From assembly GCA_050084515.1 (NCBI GenBank), contig CM114273.1, positions 20,150,001-20,214,000 on the forward strand: 64,000 nt of DNA, read 5' to 3'. This DNA comes from Blasia pusilla (Eukaryota; Marchantiophyta; Marchantiopsida; Blasiales). Made by a program: the position numbers and the translations under genes. The notes under the pieces were generated by a model. It was not told where the DNA came from, ran no database searches, and was given only the letters and a program-made list of their open reading frames with translations. Of the stretch, positions 48,821 to 60,439 are shown in pieces (positions within the stretch are counted from its first letter, which is position 1; the number at the start of each line of letters is the position of its first letter).

Positions 48821-49700
48821 CAAGATTAGCGGCTTTGCAATCGAGTTGAAACCCTTGACGTACCGTTGATAGAAGTTTGCCAATCCCATGAATGCACAAA
48901 CTCGACTCACATCTGTAGGGCGTGGAATGTGTGAAATAGCCTTTACCTTTGTCTGCTGCACACCAAGGCTACCTAGGTATATCGTATGACCCAAGTACTC
49001 AATCTGGTTGTAGAAGAACTTGAACTTGCCTAGATGTAGCTTGAGCCCATGTAACTACAATCGTCAAAACACCTCCTCTAGATGTCACTCATGCTCCTCA
49101 ACCGTGGCGCTAAAGACTACGATGTGGCCAAGATCCTATCCAAGACCCTTTTAAACTCAGTCGGGGCGTTTTTTAATCCAAATGGTAAGAACCGCCATTG
49201 GTACAAGAAATCCTTCCCGTGAGGATCGATGTCCCAAAATGCCTTCTGCCTATTCTCCAATCTGATAGGCAGCTGATGGTATCCAACTTAAAGATCTAAC
49301 AAACTGAAGACCTTTGCATGCCCAATAGCATCAAATATCTCCTTACAAGTAGGCATGCCAAACCTATCGGACTTCATCTACCGATTGATAGGTTGGTAAT
49401 CTCCACACATCCGCTTATCCGTTCAGTCGCCATGCACATCCTTCTTGGCGAGTATGACAGTAGTAGATACATACTCTCCATGCAACATCTCCACTAGCCC
49501 TCCTCCAACCAAGTCCTAGTTCCTACTCTGAATCAGAGCCCTCTCCATGTCATTGTACCTGTAGGGTCGTAGGATCGTCCGGGTACCTCGACAGCTCCCC
49601 TACAGCCAATTGCAAAACCGGATCTCCATGTGGAGTACTCGGGAGCACGCTCGATGTTGTGGCTACCATCTCCTAGCGTACCTGAAAACATCCCAAGAAG
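48820..49700 (-). pseudogene. pol: E3 reverse transcriptase (broken)
   Basis: Blocks on the minus strand are VGGGLVEMLHGEYVSTTV, KRMCGDYQPIN, FSLLDL-VGYHQLPIRLENRQK, WRFLPFGLKNAPTEFKRV and IEYLGHTIYL. The active-site box expected after RVLDRIL is destroyed by a deletion near 49,120-49,140. The stop at 49,425-49,423 falls on a conserved Trp position, where E1 has an independent stop. Confidence 0.82.
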
Positions 49701-49859
49701 TCTAAGGGGGTCTCTCCTGGTCACCCTTGGTGTGTCGATTTCCTTGAGTCTCGCCCCCAACCACTGCCTCAATCGTCTCGGTGGGCATGGGGCTCACCAA
49801 CGCAACTGCTGTGATCTGTCGCATCCTCAAACGACGTTGCTCAACTACTCCTAAGCTGA

Positions 49860-50850
49860 AAATCCATGTCAAGTAGTTCAGGTCCATTTCCTGACCCAAG
49901 ACATGACATCGTGATGCCTCTGATAGTGACGGTACTACCGTCACTCATGTGGGGAATCTCATCGCTCGCTCTCGCTCATCAGCGTTGGGCTCCACCAACC
50001 TTTGTACTTGGTCATCCCAAAACAAGCTAGGTCCGGTCTCCTTGAATGCATAGGAAGCGGGAAAACTCATCAATGTGGGAAAGGCTGCCCGTGGCATACC
50101 AATCCTGTTGACCACAATCAACGGTGGTCGATCATCTAGCCTCATTGCCTGTGATCGACGGCTCGAATCCAATATAGAATCCACCAACAATTCGGAGGGG
50201 CGCTCCACTCTCGCATATGCCCTCCGTAACACATTGTGTGGTACCAAGTTGGTCTACCAAAGACGCGGGTGATGTGCTCATAAACCCACACTCGCCGCAT
50301 CCAACAAAATTTTTGGGCCGATCCATGCGCGCACCTCATGTGCACTCGTCACCACAGGGGACCTCGGATCACCCAAAATTGGTACATTCTCCAGAATGTA
50401 TGTTGGAGGACGAGACTGATGCTCCTAAAAGTGTCACAAAATCTGCTTCATCTCCCAAAATAACTTGGACCGAGAGTCAGCTAGTCTGCTACCCCGTCCA
50501 ACACTCGACTGGCCTGGACATGGCCAACCAGCAATGAACAAGTCTATGGTCCCTATCCGCTCCAAGTCCTGCACCCCCAATAATGAAATGTCCCTCGGAA
50601 GGGAACTCTGGTAATCGTGAATGGCGAACGCAGACAACAAGTAAGGAAAACGGAGGCGTAACTGCGCCGCATGGTGAAGTGAAGCGTGCCTTGCAACATC
50701 ATCAATCTCCATATATAAGTACCGTTGCACGCCCACTCTAGTGTGCAAAACAAAAATTAACCAAGTGCTGATCCCTCCAAAGAGATCCAACACCCAAATA
50801 CCATCCTCTAGGATGCACCACACAATCGGGGTGATGTTCAAAGGGGTCAT
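49860..50850 (-). pseudogene. E3 C5-cytosine DNA methyltransferase domain
   Basis: All pieces lie in one reading frame interrupted by about five stop codons. Motif I is VLDLFGGIS (50,793-50,767). A YLYMEID segment is motif II-like. IDLFIAGWPCPGQS is motif IV, with the catalytic Cys codon at 50,520-50,518. ENV is motif VI (50,391-50,383). PRLW-TNL is motif VIII-like. ERAMRFP is motif IX-like (near 49,960). LGQEMDLNYL is motif X-like (near 49,899). Family enzymes methylate cytosine C5 in DNA using S-adenosylmethionine. The order is canonical, unlike plant DRM enzymes, and PC(Q/P)GxS differs from the PCN box of DNMT3. Placement between protease and RT and collinearity with E1 show it is part of the element. 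It could have modified element or host DNA; this copy is inactive. Confidence 0.88.
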
Positions 50851-50868
50851 AGCAACACTCCTGCCTAC

Positions 50869-51372
50869 TTAGGGTTCCTGTAAAGAGATGGTACTCGCTC
50901 CACCCAAGGATGTCTGTATCTGAAATGGACAACGCTCCACATCAGCTCTCGTCAAGCCCAACCCTCTCAATGACGCTTTTCCCAACATCAGGGATTGCGC
51001 TCCTGAATCCAACAAGACGCGTTGCGGACTAAAAGCTCTACCTCCAAGACTCACCAACTGGAAGACCTCTCCCTAGTTATCCAATAAAACAACACTAGGA
51101 GAAGCCATGGCATGCTCTATCACGGGTCTAGCGGGCATCTCCGCCATCCTAGCAGCCGCAGCCTGCCATGAATCTGACGTGGACGGCCCGAGCATCCGCT
51201 CCAAGGGCAAGTCTATCATCTCCTCTGCAATCACCTTTGAACGTGATGCAGGAACTCTAACTCCACGCTCACATAATGTAGCGGCCAGCCGGAACACCTT
51301 GGCGGGTGTATCTCCCAATGTCATAACATCGGAAGCAAAAAATAGCTGAGCACGATATACCATCGTGGCCAC
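50869..51372 (-). pseudogene. E3 retropepsin-like aspartic protease
   Basis: MAEMPARPVIEHAMA...SVVLLDN, a stop, then FSPQRVLLDSGAQSLMLG with the catalytic DSG at 51,009-51,001. The frame stops at 50,869 just before the methyltransferase. Compared with E1, about 500 bp of downstream protease-like sequence is absent, so E3 carries an internal deletion here. Confidence 0.8.
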
Positions 51373-51843
51373 CCCAACATCGTACTCGACACATGCTCCT
51401 TGTGAGCATCAGCAATAGGAGTCGTCGCACTTGTTTCTCCCATCGTCCTCTGTGCCTGCACACCAATAACATCACAAGGAACTCTGATCAGGACCCATTG
51501 ATGGGGTCCTCATTGCCTCAAAAAACGTGAAAGATTGAGGAAGCCAGGTCTGTTTCCTGGCTTCCCCTCGCTGTGGATCCAACTCTACGACTGCTCAACA
51601 CGTCACAGGTACGGTGGCCTCCATCTGGGCAACCCCGCACATCCAACCAAGATCCTCCATATGTGTGGCTACTCCATATGATGTCGATGCCACGGATCCG
51701 GCATAGGATAACCTCAATGCCATAGCGGCAATCTGCTCCTATAGCTGTTATATCTGAGCAGCCATCCTAGCCTCACGCTTGGCATCTCCTTCTACGCATC
51801 TAGGTGGTGCGACTCTACCTTCTCCACGGGAAGCTCCACCACC

Positions 51844-52068
51844 CTATCGGGCAACTCCAACTCCTCCTCCCTCAATAGTACCACCTGGTGCACGATCTCT
51901 AGGCCCATCCGGACCCCCTACTTGCTCTGGTGCTCTCTCTGGACCTCGGTCCGGACGTAACTCAGGGTGTAAAGTGAAACACCTCGCGCATGTATGACCA
52001 TAGCTCTGACAATAGTCACACTGATAACCTCCTGGTGCAACACCATCTCCGCCTCCATGTAGAGGCAC
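51844..52068 (-). pseudogene. E3 gag zinc knuckle and Pro/Gly/Arg-rich tail
   Basis: CDYCQSYGHTCARC (52,020-51,979) is a CX2CX4HX4C nucleocapsid knuckle. It is followed by a basic Pro/Gly-rich stretch, as in the tail that begins E1. Confidence 0.8.
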
Positions 52069-52275
52069 ACGTCCATGATCCTGACAAGAACAATCACGTT
52101 GATGATGGGCTCCACCATATGACCAAAAAGTAATCGTAGGCTATTGATGTTGAGCCGCATTTGAAGGTGCAGGTCTCTGTGGCACGGTCTTTTGGTATCC
52201 TTCTTGAGCTCGTGGTGCCACAGTCAACCTATCTCAGAGTCCACGTTGCTGCACTAGTGGTACAGACAATTGTGA

Positions 52276-53097
52276 CTACTCTCGCCTAGAATCCATGGTG
52301 GCTATGCTCTCTTCCGCCATGTTGCGCTCAATGTTCTTGACGGTCCTAAAAACATCTCTCAACGTAGGGGAGGTGTTCATAAGAAGCAATCCCTCCCGCA
52401 CTCGTGTCCGCAAGATCCGGTCCGGCATCGCGTACCATGACTGGATAGCTTGAGGCTCTATCATCCCTTGAGTGACGTTGATCCATCGACCCAAGCGAGT
52501 GTAAGCCTCACGCAAACTCTCACCTGTGCGCCTCTAGAAGTCGTGGATGCTCCGCAACTTCTTTGTCCGTACCCCCTGGTAGCTGGCCCTTAACTCAACG
52601 AAGAACTCAACCATGGGGTTGAACTTGGGACACCGACTAGACAGTGCAACTGCTCAAGTGCGAGTAATCCCTCCTAAAACATCACTAGTGGAAGAGGAAG
52701 TAGCCTCTCCAGACTCCTCCTCCTCATCTAGGTACCGCTCTGTCCATGATACATAGTGTGGGTCATAGTAGAGTCGCCATGCCTCAATCTCCTGGGCATA
52801 TTTGTGGGAGAACTCATGATAATCGTCCATGGGCGCCCCCTCTAAATGCTGGAATATACCATTCCATACTGTAAACGGGTTGAACTCTCTAGAGTTCCTA
52901 GCCCGTTGTGAGTCACACCAACTCCTAAACTCCGCAATGAAATCGTGTAGCTCTATAGTGCCTACAACACCCAAAAACCTACGTGGTCCTCTACCTCGGT
53001 CGTCCATTTCGTATGCGCAACTGGTAGGACCACTCAATGTGTACAGTGGATCACTAACATACTCCTCTATACGCTCGCCCTTGTTTGAAGATGACAT
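52276..53097 (-). pseudogene. gag: E3 gag, capsid part
   Basis: An N-terminal frame (53,097-52,654) has an acidic end (DEEEESGEA). A second frame (52,515-52,276) contains LREAYTRLGRWINVTQG and WYAMPDRILRTRVREGLLL, the helical pattern of retrotransposon gag proteins. The region between is readable with a stop or frameshift. Gag forms the virus-like particle that packages the RNA. Confidence 0.7.
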
Positions 53098-53250
53098 AGA
53101 AGGAGATCAAGGTGGTCTCTCACGTGGAGACCCTCGAAACCTCGCACCACTCTGGGTAAACCCTCCAGAGCTACTCTCATGTCCACAACCTCGCCTCTCA
53201 AAATCCCGAAAGGACGTCGTGATGGCCCTCGTGCCTCTCTCACACGATCA

Positions 53251-54070
53251 CTCTGAATCTTGCAAGTAATCCCTCAATCATTAAAACTAGACATGCGGCT
53301 CTCAATCTACACTCTCTCATTGAGACGTGTGCTATGCGGCAACAAGCGGCGCGGTTCGGAAAATCAATTGATCTATCGTGTCATCGACAAATCATCCTCA
53401 ACTCTAGAGATCCCACACAGGTCTATGTCCCCTAAATCCATACGTCATCAATGCTCTCAGCATCATCATGAAATCCAATATCCCAAATAATTTCCCAATA
53501 CCCGAAAATCCCTCACACGTGTAGGATAAGAGACTAGAATGGTTAATCTAACATTAATTTTGATGTCGCTCCTCGTCAAGTGCAAATCTCAACCCCAATA
53601 CCGTTGTGACGACAACTCCTCCAATCAGCATGTCGTACTCCTCTCGTACTGACGTTGCTCAAACCTCCTCGATGTGCGGTGTAGGTCGAGCGGTCAGGTG
53701 CGGCACTAGCAGCACACAACGGCTACAAACGGCACGGCACTCGATAATGGGGTGCGGCGCTCGGCAACATACCCTCCTCAATCAGCAATTCACATGCTCT
53801 GCTCCTTAGTGAAGGAGTGGCTCCATGATCAAGACGGTGCGGTGCAGCCAAGAGCAGCACGACACGACAATTGGCGACGCGTTGTGGCTACGGGCGTCAC
53901 GGCATGGTACTCGATCATCGTCGAGCGACTATCAATCATAGCATAGCAACATGAAATGAAAACTGAAACACCATAAACGGAGGTCATCTGCCATCTTTGC
54001 CCATCATGGTCGAGATGGACGCACACTCCATGAATAAGTATTTTCTCTCCCGTTAGTTAATTTTCGTCAT
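53251..54070. other. Intergenic, no gene seen
   Basis: Upstream of E3 gag. No LTR, promoter or open frame could be supported; the 5' LTR of E3 may be deleted or too diverged to see. Confidence 0.4.
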
Positions 54071-54073
54071 GCT

Positions 54074-55327
54074 TGCAATCTGTTGGACTCCAATGGGTTG
54101 CACTTTTCTCCTTGAGATAGCATGTCTGACAAGGTTGCACACACACAAAGTCCGTATCTCCAGATATTTCCATGTTTGTTGGGGCCCAAGTATCCGGGGC
54201 TTGCATCCAAGCCCGCACCCGAGCCCGCCCAGAGACTGTTGCATGGCCCACAACCTCGTCTGGGGCAGGCTTGGTGCAGGCATTGAGCCCGCCTTGCGGG
54301 CCCTAGGTGTGGGCACAAGGCCCGCATGCGGGCTCAGGGCGGGCCTCAAGCTCACGCCTACCCTCCCTAAGCCCACCTTGAGCCCGAGTCTAGGTGGTGG
54401 GCTCCAAGGCAAGCTTGGGGAGGCCTCTGAGGCGGGCTTCATGCTCACTGGAGTGCACGCCGGGAATGCCCATCTCATGGACGGCTTGTTCGTTTCCGTG
54501 CAATCTTCGTGTGGTAGATGATCTTTGGGGAAAGCCGCAACTCGTCGGAGTCCGATGGGTTGCATTTTTATTCTTGAGCTAGTCCAAACCCAAGGATAGG
54601 GAGCTTGGCAGCGTCAAGCAACAACCCTCGGCGGCTGACAAGTTGCATTTTTTTCCATGAGGCCCCTAGATTAGAGTAGCCAGGTTGGGGCAACCCGTCA
54701 AAGTTTGACGAGTTGCAAGATCTTGGTAAAAAGCCCCATGTGATTCATTTGTGCAACCAGTCAGACTCTGACGGGTTGCAACTCTAACAGAGAATTAAAC
54801 TTATTTGCATTATCTCCGACAAGAGCAACCCGTCAGAGTTCGACGAGTTGCAAAGTGGTTGAAGATAATGCAAATCATTCAAATTTTGTGTTTAAAATTC
54901 AACCCATCAGATTGCGACGGATTTCCCCTGAACCTTACTACTCTTACCGAGAGGCCTCTTGGAAAAGAAATGCAACTTGTCAGACTCTGACGAGTTGCAT
55001 CATGGCCAAGCAACAAGTACCACTCTTATGGCGAAGCAATCTGTTGGAATCTGATGGATCGCTACTGTACCCCGCCTAGCTCCCTGCCCTGGGGTTTGGA
55101 CTAGCTCAATAGTAAAGATGCAACCCGTCACACTCTGACGGGTTGCTGCTTTCCCCAAAGTTCATGTACCAGACGTGCTTTCTCAAGGAGAAAGTTGCAA
55201 CCCATCGAAGTGCGACAAGTTGCAGGCCTAGGGTACTTCTTTTAAATCTAATTTCTATTAGGCTAAGTTAGGGCTAACAAGTTCCTTCTAGATTCTTTTT
55301 GCAACCTGTCAGAAACTCACGAGTTGC
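54074..55327. repeat. Palindrome array 1: about 12 imperfect ~27-bp palindromes
   Basis: Units follow GCAACCCGTCAGA-TCTGACGGGTTGC with substitutions, often paired so that the stem is kept. Positions are 54,074-54,103; 54,537-54,563; 54,619-54,647 (weak); 54,690-54,717; 54,753-54,779; 54,824-54,851; 54,899-54,926 (weak); 54,972-54,998; 55,036-55,062; 55,120-55,146; 55,197-55,223; 55,301-55,327. The spacers are unrelated. A second array lies at 63,141-63,441. Confidence 0.85.
54180..54475. repeat. GC-rich insertion with many AGCCCG/CGGGCT motifs
   Basis: This block sits in a wider-than-usual gap between palindrome units and is far richer in G+C than its surroundings. It carries repeated 'gcccgc/gcgggc' in both orientations and a 14-bp palindrome GCCCGCATGCGGGC at 54,320-54,333. 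It is probably a small foldback or MITE insertion; no gene. Confidence 0.4.
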
Positions 55328-55339
55328 ATGAGATATGAA

Positions 55340-55953
55340 TTCTAACATAGGATTGAATATTGCAAGATTGTTACGAAAGGGACTGTGATGCACCACTGGA
55401 TCCAAAATTTCGACATGATGAAAGTGCTTACAACGCACCCTTCACAATACAAGGGATTTTTGGGAGATTGCTGGACAAGATGCTTGCAAAAGGAGCATAG
55501 ATAAAGAAGAACAATTTGCCAAACACGTAAATTTCCCAAGATGTTGCAGTGAGAATTCTTTGTTGGTCTAAAATCCATGCAGCTAAGAGAAGTGCTCAAG
55601 TTGAGTTGGAGCGTAGGAAGAAGGTTACACTGGCGGAATAATCCAAATTCATCCAAGCTACACTGGCAGTGGCGATAAAATACACAGCCAACAAGATGCA
55701 CAGGTTCATTGCTGTGCTGAATCTCGAGCTCCGACCTGACTTTTACAAGGAGTTGAAGGTGATAATCAAACGCCAACAAAAGAAGGATGAAGATCTCCAT
55801 GGACGCATAGGAGAGAAGGTGTCCCTCAATCGCGTGCATAGGTTTGCTCTTTCTAGGCTTTCATAATTCAAGAGAATCAGATTGATGGAGACTGAAGCGG
55901 AGAAGAAGGAAATCCACCACTCGTTAAGGGTGTATCTCACTGGTTGAGAGAAA
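55340..55953 (+). pseudogene. Unidentified gene relic, left part (split by CACTA element)
   Basis: The plus-strand frame at 55,669-55,866 reads like a charged helical protein (YKELKVIIKRQQKKDEDL). Codon-like sequence continues past a stop up to the CACTA left end. It has no recognised domain. The assignment to the same unit as 61,772-63,140 rests on position and on the palindrome arrays on both outer sides. Confidence 0.25.
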
Positions 55954-56191
55954 CACTAGTAGAAAACCCCCCCTATGGATGACTCAAAAAAATGACTAGA
56001 TGTTACTCAAATTAGGTCTATGAGAGTCAACAATTATTTAACCAAACTATAGTAATAAAAATTACTCCTGATCGTATAAGTTGTTATTGAAACCGATGGT
56101 AGTCATATTTGAGTCTCATTTTTATACTCAATATAGTCACTAAATACGACTATACCTAGTCATTATTTATGACTAGCTGAAGTCATAAAAA

Positions 56192-56230
56192 ATGACTAGA
56201 CGAGTCATAGAGAATGACTCGTCTAGTCAT
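56192..56230. repeat. Perfect 17-bp inverted repeat in CACTA subterminal zone
   Basis: The arms 56,192-56,208 and 56,214-56,230 (ATGACTAGACGAGTCAT and its inverse) are separated by five bases. Each arm itself contains the GACTAG/GAGTCA subterminal motif. Such stems are typical of TnpA-type binding regions in CACTA ends. Confidence 0.8.
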
Positions 56231-57339
56231 AAAGAGAGACTAGATGAGTCATAAAGAGTGACTTTCAATTATTACTCTAATTAACGAATAATGACTTCAT
56301 GCGTCACAAAAGGATGACTTAGTCATTAAAATGAATTTTCCATGTCATTTACAATCCTACTGACTAACAAAAATATGCAAATAAAGTAACACAAGCAACT
56401 TTAACCAATCATTATGTATAAGGGTTGCTTTATTGCTGATAGAAATATGTACATCATATTGGCATTTAGAGTCCATTTTGTATCCATGATAACCCCTACA
56501 TGTGAATGACTCCTTCCTACCTATTTTCCTATATATGAATGATTTGATGGTTGCCTTCTCTACATACCCTCTTATCACTACTTCTCCTACATCCATAAAA
56601 GGAGATGCCATTCTGCTCTAAGTATAGTCCTAATGCTACCAACATCGTGTGAAAACATACGACCACATTACTCGTGTACCAACCCAAACTTATTGTAGCA
56701 TCTGATCAGTTTTCAGAGTTAGAAATCCTTGTCTATTGAAATCTAGAGGTAGCAAATGCTTCTTACATCCAATTGTTGCCATATGTCCAAAGCTACCAAG
56801 TGTATCCATTCATCCTCAATTGGACTATCTACTTATATTAGAAGAATGCCTAGTGATTAGTAGTGAATATGGAATGATGTTGTCTATGAAAAATGGAAAC
56901 TTACATTGAAATAAGGCCCTATTTCATTTTAATTGCCCTGATCAATGGAAGAACACAAAATCTTCTTATGAGTTCCTCTACTTCTGAGTACAAACTCCCC
57001 CTCTGATATACTCAAAATTGAGACATGAAGTTACAAGTTTATCTCAATTGCCACACTCAAAACTGAAACACAAACATCATGTTCCTCTACTTCTGAGTAC
57101 AAAAGTTACAAGTACATGGAAATGACCACACTCAAAACTGGTTTTCAAAAGGAAGGTTTCTCTACTAGTGAGTACAAAAACCCACTTCTGATATCTACAC
57201 ATCTAAAAAAACCACCCTCTTAATAGTTCAAAATTAAGACTAGAAATTACAAGACTAGGATAGCCCCACTCAAAAAAACTTTACACAAAGCAAAGTTGCC
57301 CCTACTTTTGAGAAGGCATAACAAGATGAGATGGCCATA

Positions 57340-58930
57340 ACACTACATTATCAAGGGGATCTCCAACATAAATTTGCGGTGGATTGTCAACTATATTTGG
57401 AAATGGCAAAACATATTTCTTCTTGCAAACCTCTCTTAAATGGAGAATAGAATGCCCATCTGGAATGGCATGTCCATGGAGAGTAGAAAATCATCATGCA
57501 AGCTGCCATAACCTACAACCATAGAGGGGTTCTTGCGTGACATAAACTGTTGCAACGGAGGCACAATAGATTTGAGCCCTGGCTTGGTAGCCTCTCAGAT
57601 TCCTCTTCTTGAGTGTTGCTCTTCTCACTACCGTAGGCTTCTGCTAAAGATCCATATGATCCACCTCCATTGGTCCACCACTCCCCACCATCCCTGCACT
57701 GTCCTCATTCTCCTTTGCAGATTTAGTGGCCTCCAAATTGCATCTCCGCGATGTCCTACCCTGGCATTTGCCTAGAATGGTTGGGGCCTCATATGTGTTC
57801 TCTATAATCAAAATTAACAAGAAAATTTAACCACCCTTTCAAAAAGATAATGATTCTTCAGCAACTTCAAAGTACAGTGCACAACATTACTCTAAACTCA
57901 AAGGGTCAATTGCCATGACAGGAGCATTAACCTCTTTTGTGCCTCCCTTCTTCTTTGGACGAGTTGATGCAATACCAACAACTATATCTTATCCTCTTAC
58001 TGTATGAACACTCTTGGTAACTTGTGGAAGAACTAGAGGCGAAGGTACAATAGTGACTAGCTCCGGAGAGGGTGCACTCTCCCTTCAAGATGGTCCAGTG
58101 ATTGGGTGAGGAGAGGATACACTTAATGGCATAGAGGAAGATGCTCCACTAGGAGTAGGGTTCAAGGGCACTAATTCCATGAGGAGAGGATACAACTCTT
58201 GGATTTTGAGATCTCTAGCTCCCTGGAACCCCTTATATCCTCATGGTCCCTTCTTAAGCTCATGGAAATCAATTCCATCAACTTTGTGAAGTTCTCTTGT
58301 TGATTAGCAATAGCAGTCTATATGCTTGCCTCTATCACGTCCAAGCCGTTGGAGAATGCATCCATGCGATCAATTATGTAAGTCATAGACTCAAGCAACA
58401 ACTCCTCCATGGACTTTAATCGTGTAGAGATCTCTGTTAGCTCAGATGATCCTCTAGCCTGAAACACAAGACCATGATCTCAATCTCTATCAAGAGCCAT
58501 GTACTAGAAATACACTAGAGTCACTTCAACTCTAGACTGTGACAGACTCCAACCTTCCATCATACTCACCCCACATCAACCATCTTAGGGAAAAGTAACA
58601 TGTATGAGGCCCACTAACTTCAGAGACCAAAAAAAATCCAACGTCATGATTGTGCACAATAGCCCTACTGTAGACGATGTCCTCCACAATGTCTGAAGGG
58701 AGTGCTACAATGTGGTGCATTGCATCCAATCGACCTTGCTTAATAACAAGTGAAGATTACTATTAGGTATAGAACTCCAATGCATATCACATGTCCATGC
58801 TTTAGACATGGCAAAAAATAGCTTAGAAATGGATCTCAATGGATGTGGAAGTAACTTACACTTTAGGATACTCAGATTTCCAATACTCAATCCTGTGGTA
58901 CCTGTACATACAACAAGTTAAAGTTAAGTA
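57340..58930 (-). pseudogene. CACTA internal coding relic, coiled-coil protein
   Basis: On the minus strand, short readable pieces with stops include MEELLLESMTYIIDRMDAF and a following helical stretch (about 58,420-58,250), and STRPKKKGGTKE (about 57,970). A charged basic motif with a coiled coil is common in the non-catalytic proteins of plant CACTA elements. No catalytic domain is visible. Other frames at 59,560-59,780 remain unidentified. Confidence 0.35.
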
Positions 58931-60439
58931 GCATAAGAAGCACTTGTTTCCACAGAAACAACTACTTCTTATTGATTTTTTGGTTGCATACATTCATGTA
59001 ATAGGATCTTATTCTTTTGGCTTTAGGCGGTGGTTTATAGTCTTCAAGTCACCTTTGGTGATGAACCATAATGATCCTATACTATGATGAATGTTGAAGA
59101 AATTAGAAATATCACTTCAACAATCTTTTATCGTCCAAGGTCAAGAGTGTATGCGCAACATGGCCCCAAAAATAAAACCGACTCCATCAATGAAGAAAAA
59201 TAAGACTCACTCCATTAATGAATAAAAACAATAGATCCTCCAATTTTCTTTTCTCTTTATAATTACAAATGTTATCTGCAAGCCATATAAAGGGCCAAAA
59301 GATAGGCTACAGATCTGACCCATTGCCATACAACAGCATCACGGCATATGTTAAGGCAACATATGCAAAATTTTCTTCAAATGGTTATACGACTTGAGCG
59401 AATGCATATTAAGTTCTCCGGGGTGACACTTTCCCAAATATTACAGTACTCAAGAATAACCTCCACAGTCTGGCCACCAATAGAACACGTATATTCAACC
59501 AAGGCTTGTGCCTTCCTAACTATGGGATGATCCTCCCAAGGAGAATTCCTCATGCATCATAATAGATATGAAGGTTGACTTTGCGGATGACCCCAAGCGT
59601 TAGCCATGCTAATACTTCTCCTTTGTCCTCCTTCCACATAACAGAGTCTATAAATCGCACATACACAGAGCAATCTTCTAAGTGGAATAGCCAATTCCTA
59701 GTATGCCTTTGTCTCCTCTTTGGGGTCCAATAACGCTAAGAGTAAGCATCAAAGTAAAAAATATGCGCCCTTGCAGATTCTAGGATGGCAAGGATATCCT
59801 TGCAAGGATGATTATCTATCTTCTAGTAATCATCCCTCCACCTCCTCCCCTCTCTAAGGCTAATCGCTACTATCTGTCACAACGTCCTCATCCCAACTCG
59901 CAGCTTGATAGCTGACCAAACTCCTCCTTTCCTATTATTCTCCACAGCGTTTCATTGTTCACAACATTGGAATCGCTCTGGAAGTATACAGTAGTAGTGC
60001 TAAGGCACCGACACTGTTGAGCTCTAGGGTTGCATGGAGAGAAGCGTTCTGGAGTAGCTACCCTGGAGCTACTACGATATACATCAAAATCTATATAGAC
60101 ATCTAGAACTCTTCGCACAAGAACAAAACTGATGTTTTGCTATAGTAGGACTTTGGTCATATTTTGAATGCCAAGGTATATCTAATTCACAAGCCATAAA
60201 GGCTCGCTATATGGTCTCAGTCTTACTAAGCATATCCACCAATGGCAGGGATCTTTTCTACATACTAGATGAGACCGGTGCATGCCAAAATGGTGAAGAG
60301 CTGGGAGAATTGCCTCGTAAGGTTGGCTCGTACCCGTTGGAGGCGATGGTAAGGATGATGAAACGGACACCATGTCCCAAAGTTCCCCATAAAGAGAAGA
60401 GAAGAGAAGAGAAGCGAAGATGCCACATCTTATTATGAC

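Larger units (their letters stand above)
46531..53250 (-). mobile_element. E3: Ty3/gypsy element carrying DNA methyltransferase and PHD finger
   Basis: The order on the minus strand is gag with capsid, CCHC knuckle, aspartic protease, C5-cytosine methyltransferase, reverse transcriptase, RNase H, integrase, PHD finger and LTR. It is the more complete of two copies of this family (the other is E1). Most blocks are readable in long frames with few stops, but the RT active site is damaged and the integrase is frameshifted, so it is not autonomous. No 5' LTR was recognised beyond 53,250. Confidence 0.9.

Noticed and set aside
53251-54060. 5' LTR of E3
   Set aside because: No match to the LTR segments after E3 or E1 could be found by eye, so it was not annotated.
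54074-55327. CRISPR array
   Set aside because: Repeats are palindromic and spaced, but they vary strongly, spacers differ widely in length, no cas genes are near, and the window is clearly eukaryotic nuclear DNA.
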